This document shows, one piece after another, positions 1-8,564 of a stretch of 64,000 nt of DNA (within the stretch, counting starts at the first letter, position 1; each line of letters starts with the position of its first letter). The DNA is taken from positions 1 to 64,000 of the forward strand of contig NZ_RQIH01000027.1 of assembly GCF_003939025.1 (NCBI RefSeq). The letters run 5' to 3'. The notes beneath the pieces were generated by a model. The model was not told where the DNA came from and did no database searches. It was given only the letters and a program-made list of their open reading frames with translations. Source of the DNA: Rhizobium sophoriradicis (GTDB taxonomy: Bacteria > Pseudomonadota > Alphaproteobacteria > Rhizobiales > Rhizobiaceae). A program made the translations under genes and the position numbers.

Positions 1-70
1 CCAGCTCTTCCGCCGAGCCCAGTCGTTCGACCAGCTCACCCCAATCCAGTGCTTGTAACGAATCGCTCAT
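1..70 (-). CDS. Partial 5' end of a gene, possibly an IS4-like transposase
   Basis: Only the first 23 codons are inside the window, reading leftward from an ATG at 70-68. The peptide begins MSDSLQALDWGELVERLG. This opening resembles the start of rhizobial IS4-type transposases as I remember them, but the piece is too short to be sure and no catalytic residues are visible. The upstream side holds palindromic repeats, which fits a mobile-element border. It could equally be an unrelated gene. Confidence 0.35.
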   Translation of the reverse strand, partial: MSDSLQALDWGELVERLGSAEEL

Positions 71-141
71 GACCAAGGTGAATCACTCGCGATCACCATC
101 GTCAAGACTAAGTTAGCGCCTATGGGGTCAAGCCCGAGGAC

Positions 142-217
142 GACGGAGGGTGGGATGGGCGCCGGCGTGATAGGCGGCGCTTTGCAGTATGGCAGCAACA
201 GCACCCCACCCTCCGTC
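142..217. repeat. Palindromic intergenic repeat with 13-bp perfect stem
   Basis: GACGGAGGGTGGG at 142-154 is perfectly complemented by CCCACCCTCCGTC at 205-217, with a 50-base spacer. The preceding bases (about 123-140) read like the common rhizobial ...GTCAAGCCCGAGGA... palindromic repeat. It may fold as RNA or DNA hairpin; no T-tract follows, so it is not an obvious terminator. Confidence 0.6.
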
Positions 218-219
218 AT

Positions 220-514
220 CCCAGGCCTCGAGCCACTGCTGTCCGTTTTAAATTTTCCCTTTTTAAATGCTTATAAAACAAACCGTTATTGGGAAATAGG
301 TATCGATTTTATAGTACGTGATGCAGGCTGAAATCGAATTTTTTGCACAATTTCCGCCTCGGAACTTTCTCTGACGCGGATGCCAAGTCTCGCCATCTTT
401 CGTCTTGTCGCGAAAATAACGAGTCAAAACAGTAAATCGGCACATCTACTGCGAGTCTCGGAATCCTCTGCAACCGTTTTTGCTAAACCGGACAGCAGTG
501 GCCTCGAGCCTGGG
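220..514. repeat. 295-bp element bounded by 26-bp inverted repeats
   Basis: The 26 bases at 220-245 (starting CCCAGGCCTCGAG, ending CTGTCCG) are nearly the reverse complement of 489-514, differing only inside the CCTCGAG/CTCGAGG core. They enclose the AT-rich block. The outward flanks also carry related CCCACCCTC sequences in inverted orientation. This could be a non-autonomous MITE-like element or two inverted copies of a rhizobial palindromic repeat around foreign DNA. I see no clear target-site duplication. Confidence 0.5.
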
Positions 515-584
515 ATCCACGGCCGCGATCGCCGACGACGACCGAGGGTGGGTGGAAGTCCGGAGCTCTCGGTCGCCGGTCTGG

Positions 585-1661
585 TCAGAGGCGGGCTTCG
601 AGGATCAGGTTGAAGGGCGTCTGCATTGCCTTGCGGAAGCGGGTGAAGCCCGCCTTGCGGAAGACGTGCTTGAGCCTTGCCTCGCCGGCCTGGGCGCCGA
701 GCACGATGTGACCGCCGTCGGAAATCGCATGGGCGCAGCAGATCGTCGTCGACGCGGCATAATAGAGCCGGCCGACAGGCGAGATATTGTCCTCCACCCG
801 GTCGTTGGCGAAGGGCTCGACCAGCATCACCGTGCCGTCCTTGGCAAGGGCCTTGGCCGCATGCGTGGCGGCTGCCACCGGATTGCCCATGTCGTGCAGG
901 CAGTCGAAGAAGCAGATGAGGTCATAGCCCGTCCCCGGATAGGTCTCCGCCCGCGCGGTCGAAAAGGTGGCGCGATCGGAAACGCCCGCCTCGCCCGCCA
1001 CCTCTCGTGCTTGGTCGACCGACTTTTCGTGCGTGTCGAAGCCATCGAATCTCGAATTCGGAAAGGCCTGCGCCATCAGCACGGTCGAATGGCCGTGGCC
1101 GCAGCCGACATCGGCGACCAGTGCGCCTGCCTTCAGCTTCTCCACCACGCCGTCGAGCGCCGGCAGCCATTCCGGCACCAGGCTGGCGCGGTAGGCGTTG
1201 CGATAGAAGGACGCGACGCCGCAGAAGAGCCGGCCATCATGGTCACCCCAAGGGATACCGGCGCCGGTGCGGAAGGCCTCGACCGCCTTTTCCTCGTCGG
1301 CCCACATGGAAGCCGGCGTTGCCCAGGCATTCGGGATGAAGACGGGGCTGTCCTCGTTCGCCAGCACGAAAGCCTGTTCCGGCGTCAGCTCATAGGTGCC
1401 GCTGACCGCATGATAGGTGACATAGCCGCCGGCCACCTGCGAATTCAGCCATTCGCGCACATATCGTTCGGCGCAGCGGGCGCGGGTGGCGATCTCGCGA
1501 GACGTGAGCGGACCGCGGTCGGCCATCGCCTTGTAGAGACCGAGGCGGTGGCCGAGGCTGACCATGACCCCGCCATAGCCGGCGGAAAGATCGCTGACGA
1601 CGCGGCCGACCAGCGTGTCGAGCTTCGCACTGTCGATGGTCCTGCTTTGCATTGTATCCAT
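585..1661 (-). CDS. SAM-dependent methyltransferase with winged-helix N-terminal domain
   Basis: A 358-residue cytosolic protein. Residues about 15-100 form a winged-helix dimerisation domain (LSREIATRA-type helix followed by a wing, read here as LTSREIATRARCAERYVREW). Residues 183-192 (ADVGCGHGHS) are the glycine-rich SAM-binding motif I, followed by FDGFDTHEKS with the acidic ribose-binding residue and CFFDCLHDMGNP further on. This layout matches Rv2258c-like class I methyltransferases; the substrate is unknown. The ATG at 1661 is chosen because GGGAG sits 7-8 bases upstream; a longer reading frame upstream has no support and would run into the divergent regulator gene. It is transcribed divergently from the GlxA-like regulator at 1842, which probably controls it. 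Confidence 0.85.
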   Translation of the reverse strand: MDTMQSRTIDSAKLDTLVGRVVSDLSAGYGGVMVSLGHRLGLYKAMADRGPLTSREIATRARCAERYVREWLNSQVAGGYVTYHAVSGTYELTPEQAFVLANEDSPVFIPNAWATPASMWADEEKAVEAFRTGAGIPWGDHDGRLFCGVASFYRNAYRASLVPEWLPALDGVVEKLKAGALVADVGCGHGHSTVLMAQAFPNSRFDGFDTHEKSVDQAREVAGEAGVSDRATFSTARAETYPGTGYDLICFFDCLHDMGNPVAAATHAAKALAKDGTVMLVEPFANDRVEDNISPVGRLYYAASTTICCAHAISDGGHIVLGAQAGEARLKHVFRKAGFTRFRKAMQTPFNLILEARL

Positions 1662-1841
1662 GATGTTTCTCCCTGTTTGCAAACCTCCGTTCGAGGTCCG
1701 GGGAAGGATCGCAGACCGTGGGCATGAGCGGCAGAGCGGTGCCGGCCATGATCGGGCCATTTGCGCCACGCCAGCAAGCTGTCGCGTCCGCAGTGGCCCC
1801 CGCTGCGCTCCGGGGTTATCATTGCTGCCAAGGGGGAACCG

Positions 1842-2912
1842 ATGATGACGGGAACGCAGCAGGAGGCGGAGCGGGCGCCGGGGCCGCAGCCGCTCCATGT
1901 CAGCCTGGTGGCGCTGCCGGAGGCGGCAGTCTCGACCTTGAGCGGCATCTTTGATGTCATGAACGCCTTTTCCATCGTCCCGCCGGACGACGGCATTACC
2001 AAGACGCCGCCTTTCCACGTCGAGATCGTCGGCGAAAGGGCCGGCCCGCTGACGCTCGCCAGCCGCGTGCCGCTGGTGGTGCAGCGGCCGGTCGCAGACA
2101 TCGAACGAACCGACATCGTCATCGTGCCGTCGGTCGTGCTCGGGCCGGAAGGCTGGGTGAAGCGCCGCTATCCTGAACTGGTGGAATGGTGCCGGAGCAT
2201 GCACGTGAAGGGGGCGCTGATCTGCTCGGCCTGTTCGGGCATCTTCCTGCTTGCCGAGACCGGGGTCTTCGATGGCGCCGACGCCACCGTCCATTTCGGC
2301 TACGCCCAGACTTTCCGCGACGCCTATCCTGAGGTCACGATCCATCCGGAGCAGGTGCTGGTGGTCGCCGGCCAGCGGGACGAGTTGATTACATCAGGCG
2401 CCTCGATGACATGGCACGATCTCGTGCTCTACCTGATCGCCCGCCATGCCGGGGCGACGGCGGCGCAGACGGTGGCGCGCTATTTTGCGCTGCAATGGCA
2501 CCAGGACGGGCTGGCTCCCTACATGGTGTTCGAGGGGCGGCGCGACCACGGCGACCAGGCGATCCAGACTGCACAGGACTGGCTTGCCGCCCATTTTTCG
2601 GTCGCCAATCCGCTGGAGGAGATGGTCAGGCAGGCGGGGCTGACGGAACGGACCTTCAAGCGGCGGTTCACCCGGGCGACCGGCATGAGCCCGATCGCCT
2701 ATGTGCAACGGCTGCGGATCGAGGAGGCGAAGCGGCGGCTGGAGCGAACCGAAGCTTCCGTCGACGAGATAAGCTGGCAGGTAGGCTATGAGGAGCCCGC
2801 CTTCTTTCGACGTCTGTTCAGGCGGATAACCGGCCTGGCTCCGGGGAATTATCGTCGCCGGTTCCAGGTGCCGGCCTATGCCAAGCGGCCGTCATCGCAG
2901 CAGCACGGCTGA
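1842..2912 (+). CDS. GlxA-like AraC-family transcriptional regulator (DJ-1/PfpI domain)
   Basis: A 356-residue regulator. The first ~200 residues form a DJ-1/PfpI (class I glutamine amidotransferase-like) sensor domain, with CSACSGIFLLAETG carrying the nucleophile-elbow cysteine. The last ~110 residues form an AraC DNA-binding domain (LTERTFKRRFTRATGMSP and VGYEEPAFFRRLFRRITGLAP). Two ATGs occur in tandem; 1842 is chosen because AAGGGGG lies just upstream, and the extra frame back to 1761 has no ribosome site. It faces the methyltransferase gene across about 180 bases, so it is the likely local regulator. The inducing ligand cannot be read from sequence. Confidence 0.88.
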   Translation: MMTGTQQEAERAPGPQPLHVSLVALPEAAVSTLSGIFDVMNAFSIVPPDDGITKTPPFHVEIVGERAGPLTLASRVPLVVQRPVADIERTDIVIVPSVVLGPEGWVKRRYPELVEWCRSMHVKGALICSACSGIFLLAETGVFDGADATVHFGYAQTFRDAYPEVTIHPEQVLVVAGQRDELITSGASMTWHDLVLYLIARHAGATAAQTVARYFALQWHQDGLAPYMVFEGRRDHGDQAIQTAQDWLAAHFSVANPLEEMVRQAGLTERTFKRRFTRATGMSPIAYVQRLRIEEAKRRLERTEASVDEISWQVGYEEPAFFRRLFRRITGLAPGNYRRRFQVPAYAKRPSSQQHG

Positions 2913-2952
2913 TGCGGCCCTTGCGTCGCTTCCCGGCGACTCCGCTCCACGA

Positions 2953-3855
2953 TCAGGCGTCTTGGCGTGGCCGGGAGAGTTCTGCGATCAAATAGTCCGC
3001 CACCATTCGAACCGAGGGGAGCTGCCCGCGCCGATGCGGCATCAGCAGGGTTGTCGTCACGCCGCCTCCCGTCCACTCGGGTAAAATGCGAACAAGTGCG
3101 CCAGATGCAATGAGTTGAGCACAGAAGCTGCTCGGAAGGCAGGTAACACCGAGACCGGCCTTGGCTGCCTCCAAGAGCGAGATCGTCTCGTTGGCCACGT
3201 AGCGCGGCATGGGCGTGATCTTGGCGACGGCGCCATCGCCATTGCGAAGCGTCCAAACCGATTCCGAGGGCGATGCCATCAGCCCATCGAGCTCACTCGC
3301 TTCCTCGGGGCGCGAACACACACCTTTCTCCCTGATATAATCGGCCGAGGCGACGAGCCAGGTGGGGTCGTCATCGATCCGGCGTTGCACGAGATCGTTG
3401 TCGGGCAGCGGGGAGAAATGGTTGCGGATCGCGATGTCGAAACCTTCCTGCACGATATCAACGAACCTGTCGGAAACGTCGAGCGTGATGCGCATCTTCG
3501 GATAGCTCGCTGCCAGGCGGGGAAGCAGCGCCGCCAAACGAAACTGGGCAATCGGCAGCGATGCGGTGATCCGAACAGTTCCGCTTGGTTCCGCCAGACG
3601 GCCCTTGATGACATGCTCGGCCGCCTCCGCCTCGATCAGCATGGCGGCGGCATGACGATACAAATCCCGGCCAATCTCGGTCACGGCGAAACTGCGCGAG
3701 GTCCGCTGGATCAGGCGGACGCCGATCTTCCGCTCCAGCTCGGAAAGCCGCTTGCTGAGCGTGGACTTGGGAAGGTGCAGCGCGCGAGCGGCTGCAGCAA
3801 AACCGCCGTGATCCACCACTTTAACGAAAACCAGCAGGTCGTTGAGATTGAGCAT
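2953..3855 (-). CDS. LysR-family transcriptional regulator
   Basis: A 300-residue regulator of standard family length. Residues 1-60 form the winged HTH (FVKVVDHGGFAAAARALHLP, then KSTLSKRLSELERKIGVRL). Residues about 90-290 form the periplasmic-binding-protein-like effector domain. It belongs to the CrgA/DsdC-like branch common in Rhizobiaceae. The start ATG at 3855 follows AGGTGA closely. It is divergent from the imine-reductase-like gene at 3992 with about 135 bases between, the classic LysR arrangement, so it probably regulates that gene and itself. The co-inducer is unknown. Confidence 0.9.
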   Translation of the reverse strand: MLNLNDLLVFVKVVDHGGFAAAARALHLPKSTLSKRLSELERKIGVRLIQRTSRSFAVTEIGRDLYRHAAAMLIEAEAAEHVIKGRLAEPSGTVRITASLPIAQFRLAALLPRLAASYPKMRITLDVSDRFVDIVQEGFDIAIRNHFSPLPDNDLVQRRIDDDPTWLVASADYIREKGVCSRPEEASELDGLMASPSESVWTLRNGDGAVAKITPMPRYVANETISLLEAAKAGLGVTCLPSSFCAQLIASGALVRILPEWTGGGVTTTLLMPHRRGQLPSVRMVADYLIAELSRPRQDA

Positions 3856-3991
3856 TCACCTGTCCGTCGTTCCAATTTACAGACGATGGGTCCACAAATA
3901 GCCCACTACTCCGCGCTCGTCCAATATTGCATCTTTCGCCAAATCGCCCACAGGGGCGGTATTGCAACCGGAACGTTGAAGGATGACACAT

Positions 3992-4870
3992 ATGGCGAAT
4001 ATTTCGGTTCTCGGCTTGGGAGCGATGGGACAGGCGCTGGCCGCCCGATTTCTGCAGCAAGGGCATTCGGTCACCCTCTGGAATCGCACGGCCGGCAAGG
4101 CTGGCTTTCTGGTTGCCAAAGGAGCTCGCGAAAGCAGCAGCGCGGCAGACGCCATCGCCTCGAGCGACGTCACCGTGATCTGCCTATTGGACTACGCCGC
4201 GTCGAACTCTGTGCTCGACAGTGCGGCCTCGGTGCTTGCCGGGCGTGCGGTGGTCAATCTCACCAATGGCACGCCGGCCCAGGCACGCGCCACCGCCGAG
4301 CGGCTCGAAAGCCTCGGCGCCGCCTATCTCGACGGCGGCATCATGGCGACGCCTCCGATGATCGGAGGCGAACATGCACTTATCCTCTACAGCGGTTCGA
4401 ATGCGGCTTTCGAGGCGCATGTCGGCACGCTTAAGGCGCTCGGCGCCGCCACCTATCTCGGTGCGGATGCCGGACTGGCGTCGCTCCACGATCTCGCCCT
4501 TCTCAGCGGCATGTATGGGCTTTTTGCCGGCTTCTTTCACGCCAGCGCCCTTGTCGGTTCCGAAGGCATCGGCGCAAGTGCATTTCTGAAGCTGCTCGGC
4601 CCCTGGATGACCGCGATGATGGGTGAATTTCCCGGCTATGCGGAGAAGATCGATACCGGCCGCCACGGCGTCAATGTCGCGTCGAATCTGGCGATGCAGA
4701 CCGCAGCGCTCGAAAACATCCTCACTGCCACCCGCGAGCAGGGTGTCGCCACCGATCTGCTTGACCCGATGCTGGACCTATTCCGCAAGCGCGACGGTGC
4801 CGGACATGGCAACGAAGACATTTCAGGCGTGTTTGAGCTGATCCGGAGCAGGAACAGCGCTATGAGCTGA
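3992..4870 (+). CDS. NADPH-dependent imine-reductase-like oxidoreductase (6PGDH/beta-HAD fold)
   Basis: A 292-residue enzyme. GLGAMG (8-13) is the dinucleotide-binding loop and NRT (31-33) at the end of beta-strand 2 predicts NADPH use. DGGIMATPP (114-122) is the substrate loop. Where beta-hydroxyacid dehydrogenases carry a catalytic lysine in the interdomain helix, this protein has an aspartate at 167, within the stretch GLASLHDLALLSG. This is the hallmark of imine reductases rather than hydroxyisobutyrate dehydrogenases. The second of two nearby ATGs is chosen since AAGGA sits 8 bases before it. Divergent from the LysR gene. Natural substrate unknown; an imine or a small ketone is possible. 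Confidence 0.8.
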   Translation: MANISVLGLGAMGQALAARFLQQGHSVTLWNRTAGKAGFLVAKGARESSSAADAIASSDVTVICLLDYAASNSVLDSAASVLAGRAVVNLTNGTPAQARATAERLESLGAAYLDGGIMATPPMIGGEHALILYSGSNAAFEAHVGTLKALGAATYLGADAGLASLHDLALLSGMYGLFAGFFHASALVGSEGIGASAFLKLLGPWMTAMMGEFPGYAEKIDTGRHGVNVASNLAMQTAALENILTATREQGVATDLLDPMLDLFRKRDGAGHGNEDISGVFELIRSRNSAMS

Positions 4871-4896
4871 AGGGCTCCATCTCCCCAAATAGAAAA

Positions 4897-5049
4897 GTCT
4901 GCCGCGGGAGGAGGTGCGGCAGGCTTTCCTAAAAGAACCGAACAGCGACTTGGGAGGAGGAGTGCCGCTGTTCCAACAGACGTCCCTTCGGGAGGAGGAG
5001 TGGGCCGTCTGAATGTCGAAGCGTTGCGGGAGGAGGTGCATCGCTTCGA
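4897..5049 (-). ncRNA. Four-hairpin anti-Shine-Dalgarno sRNA array (cuckoo/alpha-r14-like)
   Basis: Read on the minus strand, four hairpins follow one another: 5049-5016 (stem TCGAAGCG/CGCTTCGA), 5010-4978 (AGACG/CGTCT plus CCC/GGG), 4973-4940 (GAACAGCG/CGCTGTTC) and 4924-4897 (CTGCCGC/GCGGCAG). Each loop shows CCTCCTCCC, the complement of a strong ribosome-binding site. The stems differ in sequence while the loops are conserved, so the loop is what is selected. The last hairpin is followed by CTTTTCT, a Rho-independent end, which fixes the strand. A TATGAT-like -10 lies near 5070. The loops match those described for rhizobial alpha-r14/NfeR1 and Rhodobacter CcsR RNAs, which act by masking ribosome sites. 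Whether it is one ~170-nt RNA or several processed RNAs is not visible. Confidence 0.75.
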
Positions 5050-5316
5050 TGGAGATAATCATACTCGCACCGGCGCCATCCGCCAGCGTCTATGTTGCAC
5101 TGCAGCTATGCGCCGGCCGCAACGATCGGCGGGACCGCTGGGCATTCCTGCCCCTGATTTTTCGGCTGTTCTGCCGCTCCCAATGGAATTTTCAGCGCCG
5201 GTAAGACCTCGGATAAATCTGCGCGCGGGCGAATTAACTTGAGAACTCCATTGTGCGGCGCAGCAATCGTCCCCACATCGAAAGCTCAGGCCGATTGGCG
5301 GCCATAGGAGACGACA

Positions 5317-6411
5317 GTGCTCGACAAGCCCCCACACAATCACAGCTTGGTCGAAATCGGGAGGTTTGGCTCCAATCCGGGGTCATTGAAGGCGTGGCTG
5401 TATCTGCCTTCGATCATGGCTCCCGGCACTCCGCTTGTCGTGGCGCTGCATGGCTGCACACAGACGGCAGAGGGCTATGCCGCCGGTTCCGGCTGGTCCG
5501 AGCTCGCCGAGCGGCGCGGATTTGCGGTGCTCTATCCCGAGCAGCAGCGGTCGAACAATGCCAATCTCTGCTTCAACTGGTTCGAGCCCGGCGATATCAG
5601 CCGGGATGCGGGCGAGGCATCGTCCATCCGGCAGATGATCGGCCATCTCGTCCAGTCGCAGGGCATCGATCCCAAGCGTATCTTTATCACCGGCCTGTCG
5701 GCAGGTGGTGCGATGGCGAACGTCATGCTGTCGACCTACCCTGAGATATTTGCAGGCGGCGCAATCATCGGCGGGCTGCCCTATGGCGTGGCAGGCACCG
5801 TGGCAGAGGCTTTCGAGCGCATGCAAGGCCGCAACCCGCCGACTGTCTCCAGGCTGCAATCGGCCCTCAAGCGCGCATCGAACCACCGCGGGCCCTGGCC
5901 CAAGATTTCGATCTGGCACGGCACGCATGACCAGACGGTCCGAGCCAGGAATGCCGATCAGATCGCCCAGCAATGGAGCGGCGTGCACGCCCTTGCCACC
6001 GAGCCGACGCGGAGCGAGTTGATACACGGCCATAGGCGCAAAGTCTGGCTCGACGCCAAAGGCATGGAGGCCGTGGAGATCTATCTCGTCAAGGGCATGG
6101 GCCACGGCGTTCCCCTGGCGACGAGCGGCGATCGCGCCATCGGCAGAGCCGGCCCCCATATGCTCGAGGCAGGGATTTCCTCGACCGTTCGTATAGCCCA
6201 TGCATGGAAGCTGGCGACGGAAGCAGACGTCGAGGAGGCTGAGGCAGGCGGAGACTTCGTCCGCGGGCAAGAGCCCGACGCCGCTCCATCCACGACAGGA
6301 AGAGCATCGCGCTATGCCAGGCCGCGCGCCAAGGCCGCGAGCGCCGCCCCCGACGGCAAGATCGCCAAGGTCATAAACGACGCGCTTCGAGCGGCGGGGC
6401 TGATGCGATAG
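5317..6411 (+). CDS. PHB-depolymerase/feruloyl-esterase family hydrolase
   Basis: A 364-residue alpha/beta hydrolase of the LpqC/PHB-depolymerase type. ALHGCTQT (43-50) supplies the oxyanion region, GLSAGG with Ser128 is the nucleophile elbow, ISIWHGTHDQTV holds the acid Asp, and VKGMGHGVPL holds the catalytic His. No clear signal peptide is seen, so cytoplasmic action on short polyester or aromatic esters is likely, though export by another route is possible. The start is a GTG at 5317 preceded by TAGGAG. The C-terminal ~60 residues are rich in Ala, Arg and Lys and look disordered. It stands alone between the sRNA array and a cyclase gene of opposite strand. Confidence 0.82.
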   Translation: MLDKPPHNHSLVEIGRFGSNPGSLKAWLYLPSIMAPGTPLVVALHGCTQTAEGYAAGSGWSELAERRGFAVLYPEQQRSNNANLCFNWFEPGDISRDAGEASSIRQMIGHLVQSQGIDPKRIFITGLSAGGAMANVMLSTYPEIFAGGAIIGGLPYGVAGTVAEAFERMQGRNPPTVSRLQSALKRASNHRGPWPKISIWHGTHDQTVRARNADQIAQQWSGVHALATEPTRSELIHGHRRKVWLDAKGMEAVEIYLVKGMGHGVPLATSGDRAIGRAGPHMLEAGISSTVRIAHAWKLATEADVEEAEAGGDFVRGQEPDAAPSTTGRASRYARPRAKAASAAPDGKIAKVINDALRAAGLMR

Positions 6412-6477
6412 CCAGACAATCGCGGCAAGGGAAATGATCACCTTGATCACAAGGCGGGAAACTTCGACAGGGGTATA

Positions 6478-8253
6478 CTATTCTTCGATCAGACGCTTCT
6501 CTCCCGGTGGGAGCCCGTGCTCGATCAACCTGTCGAGGTAGTCGCAATAAGGACTACCTTCATAGAATGGGTAGGCCCCCTCTCGGACGTATTCCGCGTT
6601 CAGGTTTGGAAACTTCTTCAAAGCATCAGAGATCCACATCCTCACCTCATCGGTATTGCCCGCCCTGAGGGCGAGCAACGCTGCCCCAATGAATGGATAA
6701 TAGGTTGTGCGTTCGAAGGACGCGCCTTCCCGTAGATGCATCCGGGCCGTTGACAGGTCATCGGGCTCGCCCCTCAGCATCAAGCCAATACCGAGCAGTG
6801 TCTTGAACGCAAACATAGACGGATCGTGAGGGCTGAGATCGATGGCATTTTGTGCGGCTCTAATCGTTGTATCGGCGTCCCTGAGCCGCACGGCTGCCAT
6901 TCCATGTGCGAAGTGAAGAAACGCGTAGTTTTGATTTAATGCAAGGCCCTGTTCAGCGACAGGCATGGCCTCAGCCGCTCGCCCGTCCACGGTCAGAAGG
7001 AGGGACATCATCGCGTACGCGATATCGCTCCGCCTGTCGATTTCTAAGGCCTTCGTGGCGAACGATAGTCCTTCCTCGACAGCGACCGGCACGTCTGCGG
7101 CACGCCCCCAAAGGACGAGTGCGTATCGGTGACGAGCTAAATAGGCGTAGGGGAGTGCGAAATTCGGATCGTGTTCGAGCGCTTGTCGAAGGAACTTCTC
7201 GGCAGTGGCTTGCGAACCTGCTTCGAAGGAAAGCAATGCAGCGAAGCCGCGGTGACAAAGTTCCCAAGCAGTAAGGTTGTCCGTCGATTTGGCGAGGGCG
7301 AGGCTCCGTTCGTGCGCTCCCAGCTCTGGTTCGATGCCCGCGATAATCCGGCGCGTTATCTCGTCCTGCACATCAAAAAAATCGGCGATCGGACGATCCC
7401 AGCGCTCGGCCCAGATGTGGGCTCCGGACAGCGCGTCGATTAGCTGTACAGTGATCCTCAGCCGTTCACCGGACCTCCGAACCGATCCTTCCACGACATA
7501 GCGCACACCAAGTTCCCGGGCGATCTTGCGTACGTCCTTGGCTGTTCCCTTGTAGGCGAAAGACGAGTTGCGGGCGATCACGAACAACCATCGAAAGCGA
7601 CTTAGTTCCGTAATGACGTCTTCGACCAGTCCGTCGACAAAGAAGTCCTGATCGGGGGTGACAGAAAAATTCTGGAATGGGAGAACCGCGATCGAAGCAC
7701 GTACCTGTCCGGAGAGCCGAACCGGGCTGGGCGCCGTGCCGTCCAGCTCGACCTGCCACACATCAATTGGTTCGGGGATATTCTTAACGGACTGTGGCCC
7801 GAGCCACGTCATCCCAGCGTCTATCTTGCTTTGCACATGATCGTAGATTGCACGAGATATGCAGATGCCTCCGGCGGGTGCGATGGTTTCCAAACGCGCA
7901 GTGATGTTGACGCAGTCGCCGAGGATGTCGTCGCCATCGATCACCACATCTCCCAGATGAATACCGATGCGGAAACGCAGGCGTCGGTCTTCCCTTTGAG
8001 GAGACTCGCGCGAGATCAAATTGCGCTGCATGAGAAGAGCCGCTCTTACCGCCAACACCGGCGATGGGAAATCGACCAGGAGCCCGTCGCCCATGGTTTT
8101 GACGATGCGGCCACCGCCCTCCATAATTGCCGGGTCGATCACGTTGGTTCGCGCGTCGCGCAGCCGCGAAATGGTGCCTTCCTCGTCCGCCGCCATGAGA
8201 CGAGAATAGCCGACCAAATCCGCAGCCATTATTGTGGTAAGACGACGTTCCAC
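6478..8253 (-). CDS. Class III adenylate cyclase with TolB-like and TPR domains
   Basis: A 591-residue protein predicted to make cAMP. Residues 1-170 form the cyclase homology domain: metal-binding Asp in MAADLVGYS, KTMGDG with the base-contacting lysine, second metal Asp in GIHLGDVV, and the transition-state Asn/Arg pair in CVNITARLE. Residues about 185-310 form a TolB/FlgO-like domain (SIAVLPFQNFS, VEGSVRRSG, IWAERWDR), and the remainder is TPR-like helices. All key catalytic residues are present. The start is GTG at 8253, with GGAGG 7 bases before. It has no transmembrane segment. Its partners are unknown; it is one of four such genes in this window. Confidence 0.88.
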   Translation of the reverse strand: MERRLTTIMAADLVGYSRLMAADEEGTISRLRDARTNVIDPAIMEGGGRIVKTMGDGLLVDFPSPVLAVRAALLMQRNLISRESPQREDRRLRFRIGIHLGDVVIDGDDILGDCVNITARLETIAPAGGICISRAIYDHVQSKIDAGMTWLGPQSVKNIPEPIDVWQVELDGTAPSPVRLSGQVRASIAVLPFQNFSVTPDQDFFVDGLVEDVITELSRFRWLFVIARNSSFAYKGTAKDVRKIARELGVRYVVEGSVRRSGERLRITVQLIDALSGAHIWAERWDRPIADFFDVQDEITRRIIAGIEPELGAHERSLALAKSTDNLTAWELCHRGFAALLSFEAGSQATAEKFLRQALEHDPNFALPYAYLARHRYALVLWGRAADVPVAVEEGLSFATKALEIDRRSDIAYAMMSLLLTVDGRAAEAMPVAEQGLALNQNYAFLHFAHGMAAVRLRDADTTIRAAQNAIDLSPHDPSMFAFKTLLGIGLMLRGEPDDLSTARMHLREGASFERTTYYPFIGAALLALRAGNTDEVRMWISDALKKFPNLNAEYVREGAYPFYEGSPYCDYLDRLIEHGLPPGEKRLIEE

Positions 8254-8564
8254 GCTTGCCCCTCCGCCAGGGAAATACCCTACCGCCTGAGAAGCAAATG
8301 CGAAAGCGCTCTGGAGCCGGGCGAATCAGGCCAGGAAAGAAAAATCCTGAGCGGAATGCGCTGATGCTGCACCCGAGGGATCCGCTTCTCTCTTCGGCTT
8401 TCCGAGTGCCGAGCGGGAACGCCCGGTCGCTACGGCGCGTGCGATGCGCAAAGGGCTACGCGGATGATGGTCCCCCGTAACCGCCGGCTTCAACCTGCTC
8501 TTTGTCAGGCTGCGAACAGCTCCGCCAAGCGATGGGACGGCGGGAGACGCCGCACGGACGGACG
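8254..8564. other. Intergenic stretch, nothing recognised
   Basis: About 310 bases between the cyclase start and the 3' end of the PQQ-type dehydrogenase gene. It should contain the cyclase promoter. I find no gene, repeat or RNA here. Confidence 0.5.

Larger units (their letters stand above)
71..584. other. Intergenic stretch with rhizobial repeats and AT-rich core
   Basis: No supported gene lies here. The stretch starts with the upstream region of the partial gene at 1-70, then a palindromic repeat (142-217), an AT-rich block of about 240 bases (246-488) that contrasts with the GC-rich surroundings, and a second inverted repeat copy (489-546). Short reading frames in the AT-rich block have no recognisable product. 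Confidence 0.6.

Noticed and set aside
480..1727. A 415-codon plus-strand frame opposite the methyltransferase
   Set aside because: No recognised domain; shadow of the minus-strand gene.
1662..2345. Extension of the methyltransferase frame to 2345
   Set aside because: It would overlap the divergent AraC-type gene. The family start and ribosome site lie at 1661.
4897..5049. CRISPR-like array
   Set aside because: There are no constant long repeats. Only loops are shared while the stems vary and are self-complementary, so these are RNA hairpins.
4823..5062. A 79-codon minus-strand frame over the hairpin array
   Set aside because: It has no ribosome site and the sequence is better explained by four structured hairpins.
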